This document shows, piece after piece, positions 60,640 through 64,000 of a stretch of 64,000 bases of DNA. This DNA is from Episyrphus balteatus (lineage: Eukaryota > Arthropoda > Insecta > Diptera > Syrphidae). The notes under the pieces are model-generated. The model saw nothing but the letters and a program-made list of their open reading frames with translations, was not told the origin of the DNA and did no database searches. Position numbers and translations under genes: made by a program. The stretch spans positions 24,244,501 to 24,308,500 of the forward strand of contig NC_079135.1 in assembly GCF_945859705.1 (NCBI RefSeq), written 5' to 3'. How positions within the stretch are numbered: the first letter of the stretch is position 1; every line of letters starts with the position of its first letter.

Positions 60640-60777
60640 TGCGTTAAAATTTGGGTTAAAATTTTCATCTTGGTAAAAATTTTATCCTGTTGTACATTTT
60701 AGCCTACTTTATTTACCACGCAAGTGTCAAAATTTAACCAAAGTCAACAATTTTAACAGAATTCACACATGGCCTAA
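60640..60777. mobile_element. MITE related to the GGCCGTGTGTGAATTGCG family
   Basis: AGCTGTGTGCGTTAAAATTT at the left and TTAACAGAATTCACACATGG at the right form an imperfect inverted pair resembling the ends of 21548-21854. It is about 140 bp, with a diverged interior. Confidence 0.55.
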
Positions 60778-60806
60778 GAAAGTGATGTGTTATTTTCTTC
60801 TTACTT

Positions 60807-61060
60807 TAGGGGTATTCATGAAACGATGGTAAACCTGGTAAATATGTCAAAGTTTTATATGGGGTGGACCTGTTTGTTTACCATATTTACCATTTTACCA
60901 GGGGACAAATTACGGCATACGATTACGATCATACGTTAACGTACTGACGCTATATGTCTCTATCTTTTTCTACTAATTAAATAGAGACAGCAATATTCAA
61001 AACCCGTATACCCGTATGACCGTAATCGTATGCCGTAATTCGGCCCCAGGTTTAACTGTT
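60807..61060. mobile_element. TTTACCAGG MITE interrupted by a TTACGGCATACGATTACG palindrome
   Basis: ATTCATGAAACG and GGTAAACCTGGTAAA belong to the same MITE as 62822-62951. Its right half is split near 60900 by a palindrome of about 150 bp: GGGGACAAATTACGGCATAC and its mirror, ending CGGCCCC near 61047. After that CAGGTTTAAC resumes. This is a nested insertion; the exact target duplication is unclear. Confidence 0.6.
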
Positions 61061-62473
61061 AAGTTATATAAGTAAACTTTTTGATTTTAACTTGAAAACT
61101 TATCACTCTAGCGAAATTTGTTTAATTCTAGAAAATTAAACATGCGATCAAACTAATGTACCGCGGTTATAAGGCCACGTGACCACCTCTATCTTATATC
61201 TTGTATAACGATTGCGTTGAACCGGCTATAGGAATCTTTCTTAACCAGCTCACACAAGTAGTTATATGTTTTGTTTATTCGATTTCTTATTATTAATACA
61301 TTGCAGCTTCTAATGCAGTCATGCTATCTATCATATAAAAAATCCCCCCTTTCAAATGACATTAAAATCTATCCCAAAGAATTTATATAAGTAAAATGCA
61401 TACCTCTTAAACGTCATTTTGACGTCAGAGATACAGCCCACTGGCTGTCTTATCTCAGCTTTATAGCAACTTTGTGTCAAGCCAATGGTTATTTATAAAT
61501 CAATGGCAACGTCAAATAGCTTGCACGAACCATGAAAATCTACAATGTTTCTTTCAAGTTATTTTTATTTTTTTTTTTACTGAGCCGGCACTTTGACTAA
61601 ACTGGATTTTTTTTTTCATTGCAAATGATTGTGGTAAAATCGTTCAACTAAAAAACTAAATGATGCATATTTCTTTCGTTTCTTTTTGCTATTTTTGCCC
61701 ACCCACTATTCGTTTCTTTTATACGTAATCTCTATACTACTATTTGTATATATTTGCAGATTTATTTTTCTAAGTTTTTTGTTTTGATTCCAACCGCAAT
61801 GGCGACATCTTTTATTTTATTGCAAAACATTTCGCAAAAAAGAAAAAAAAACAATATCTAACTAAGTAACCAAACAGTACAAAAAAAAACAATAGAAATA
61901 ACAACAACAACTTCTCCTTGGCACCTTGTTGTTTCATTTCGATTGCTTATTTCCATCGTTATTAACCTTTTACTGCGCACAAGGTGAATTCGTGTTTTCA
62001 CACTTTTGTTGTTGTTGTTATTTGTTTTTGTGCAATTTTCTTTTGCCTATTTTTGTTTGTGTCCATGGTGATTCCAAACGACACATATACATACATCGAC
62101 TTACAAACATTATATACGCTAATGTTTTCGCTTTCGCTTTTTTTATTTGTATCTATTTTTAATGTTGTTTTTTTTTTTTGCATATTTATTTGATTAAAAT
62201 TTCCAATTGCTCGAGAAAGTCGGGTGCATTCAACAGGTTTGTCACATGGGGTGGGTTAAATTTCAAGGAGTTTTATTTTACTTATTTCATTAATTTTTTG
62301 GTACATTTAAATTAATATCAAACATTTAACATAGATAATGATCTAAATGAAAATAGAATTTTCAAATTGTTTTTATTTCCAACGCTTGCAATTTTGAGAT
62401 TTTATCAAATTATCTTATTCTCGAAGTTGGATTTGAAATATATTTTATGACAGATAATTTCATTTTTTTTTTT
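61061..62473. other. Intron sequence, no element recognised
   Basis: Apparently single-copy, with an AACAACAACAA stretch near 61898-61910 and GTTGTTGTTG near 62006. Open frames here lack domains. Confidence 0.35.
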
Positions 62474-62750
62474 TTTAATAAAGTAAGCGAACAGAACGAA
62501 AGAACAACAGATTGTAAATTTGTTCACCATGTTGTGTCTGCCTTTAAACTGTCACAAGAAATCATTTGAACATTCAGGAATAATTAGAAACTAGACTAGA
62601 CATTTGGTCAACGTCATTTTCTGAACGGAAATTTAGGTAGACGATCAAATCGAGTTAAGGAGATTTTTCTTGCCCAAATTTCCAGTCAACTTTCCGATAC
62701 GATTCTCTTAATAGGTCTGTTTGGGTTCTTTTTGTAAAAAAATATGAAAT
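62474..62750. repeat. Direct repeat, copy 2
   Basis: This is the same-order relative of 59917-60113, with extra sequence between shared blocks. Confidence 0.6.
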
Positions 62751-62821
62751 CAGAACATTTTGAAACTTTTTTAACGTAAAAAAATTTAAACAACAACACC
62801 GATTGAGAAAAAATTAGAGTT

Positions 62822-62951
62822 ATTCATGCAACGGTATAAACTCTTGGTAAACCTGGTAAAATAACTGTCAAAGCCATACAAAATTTTGACACATTTACCA
62901 CTTTACCACATTTAACCAAGTTTACCCAGAGTTTACACCGTTTCATGAATA
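62822..62951. mobile_element. TTTACCAGG MITE
   Basis: ATTCATGCAACGGTATAAACTC at the left is mirrored by GAGTTTACACCGTTTCATGAAT at the right; GGTAAACCTGGTAAA and TTTACCACATTTAACC lie inside. It is about 130 bp and related to 60807-60905. Confidence 0.7.
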
Positions 62952-64000
62952 GTCTGATTAAAGAAACGAAAAAAATATCGAAACATTTTGTATTGTTTTT
63001 TAAACACTTATTTTTATTATTTTTTCATCAAATAATTATTTCCTTTGAATATTACGCCACTAAAATGCAATCAATAAAAATAAAAACACAAAAGAAAGCA
63101 ACGCCGCCATGCGGAAGTTAGTTTTATTTATATTGTACAACAAGAACAAATAAAGAGAACAGAGATGCACTAGCTTTTGTCCAATTTCAAAGTACCCAAA
63201 CTGGAACTGGGTTAAAAAAGTTGAAAAAGTAGAAATTCAACTATAAAATTGAAAAAAAAAAAAAAAACACTAAACAGGGCAACCATCTTAAATTTCAGTA
63301 TTCCAGAAGCTATAATATAATTTCGTTTAAGCTTCGGTAGGGTTTCTCTTTATGGAAAACGGAGAACATTATACAAATTAAAGGCCTCAAAGTAATGTTT
63401 TAAATAAGCTAAAAAAATGAAAAAAGGAATCTTTGTTCCAATTACTTCCAAATGGTTTTATTATATTCAAATTTATGCATTTTTATTGATTTTAAAAGAA
63501 AAAAAAATTTTTTTCGATATATGCAGTCTGAGGCCGTTAAAGAAATCTTTCCGAAATCTCTGCTTTATCTTATTTCTATAAGCTCACTAACTACAGAAAC
63601 CATGCTAATGTTCTAAAAGACTAATTGATACAATTTCAAATAGTTGACCAAGTTATGACCTCTATATTATTTTCTGAGGAAAGCTTTTTAAAAGCCTTAT
63701 AGATGTATATGAAATTTTAATTGTTGTATGTTTACCAGTTTTTTAATGCAATTTTATTGGTGTAGTTCCAAAACACCCATTTGAATGCAAAAAAGAAGGG
63801 AATACTCAAGAAAAGATTTTATTGAGTGTATTTTGGAATTAAACTGGGACGAAAATGAAGTCAGCATATTTTACAGATTCCAAACCCATCAGACGAAGAT
63901 TCAATCTAAGACTTTTTTCAAGTTCTCTTGTGGCTGCATATTTCATAGACTAATTTTTTGTATGGCACCATAGAAATCACTGCCAATAACTTGTCATCAA
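62952..64000. other. Intron sequence to the window end
   Basis: AT-rich, non-coding. The frame at 63785-63973 has no recognisable domain and no splice context linking it to the kinase gene. Confidence 0.35.

Larger units (their letters stand above)
41264..64000 (+). other. Intron 3 of the JIL-1-like gene (over 22.7 kb, continues beyond window)
   Basis: It starts at GTGAGT. No sequence resembling the next kinase segments (helix C, hinge, HRD, DFG) was recognised on the + strand to the window end. The intron is loaded with inverted-repeat elements listed separately. The stretch 41264-42190 directly after the exon looks single-copy. Confidence 0.7.

Noticed and set aside
41264..64000. Further kinase exons in the right part of the window
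   Set aside because: I looked for the expected helix C, hinge, HRD and DFG segments on the + strand and recognised none. A short exon could still be missed by eye.

Overview
The window is AT-rich, intron-dominated eukaryotic DNA. It has long A/T runs, scattered microsatellites and many transposon remnants, and almost none of it is coding. The one clear gene, together with fly-type repeats, points to a dipteran insect, probably a brachyceran fly with a large, repeat-rich genome. The species cannot be named from the sequence.

The gene lies on the + strand and is the 5' part of a JIL-1/MSK-type tandem protein kinase. JIL-1 is the fly histone H3 Ser10 kinase. Three coding exons are visible: 8650-9601 (low-complexity N-terminal region, about 317 residues), 40879-40947 (69 bp, start of the N-terminal kinase domain) and 41130-41263 (rest of the glycine loop and the ATP-binding lysine). 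Splice phases match at both junctions. Intron 1 is 31.3 kb, intron 2 is 182 bp, and intron 3 runs off the window (more than 22.7 kb). The rest of the first kinase domain and the whole second kinase domain lie beyond base 64000. Bases 1-8235 are upstream of the gene or part of a 5' non-coding intron.

The rest of the window is mainly non-autonomous DNA transposons, many of them foldback elements. Upstream are a broken non-LTR retrotransposon 3' end, interrupted by a 1.56 kb Tc1-like foldback element, and short foldback pieces. Intron 1 holds: fifteen copies of a motif complementary to the 3' end of tRNA-Lys(CTT), at 10.0-16.4 kb; two 811-812 bp foldback elements built from AGAATTTTG arrays, with exact 8 bp target duplications (11.4 and 22.0 kb); palindromic repeats at 26.7 and 28.2 kb; a duplicated element at 32.3-34.5 kb; a 1145 bp hAT-type element with a perfect target duplication (36.5 kb); and a GAGTTACG-array foldback nested in another element (38.3-39.5 kb). 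Intron 3 holds three giant palindromes (1.4-2.0 kb) that share CACNGTG ends and 3 bp TWA target duplications, a TA-flanked mariner-like palindrome, a hAT-like element and several small MITEs.

The strongest candidates for something undescribed are the AGAATTTTG foldback family with its central GC hairpin, the CACNGTG/TWA palindrome family, and the dispersed tRNA-Lys(CTT)-complementary array. Because many foldbacks sit in introns of a transcribed gene, the pre-mRNA should contain several long double-stranded hairpins.
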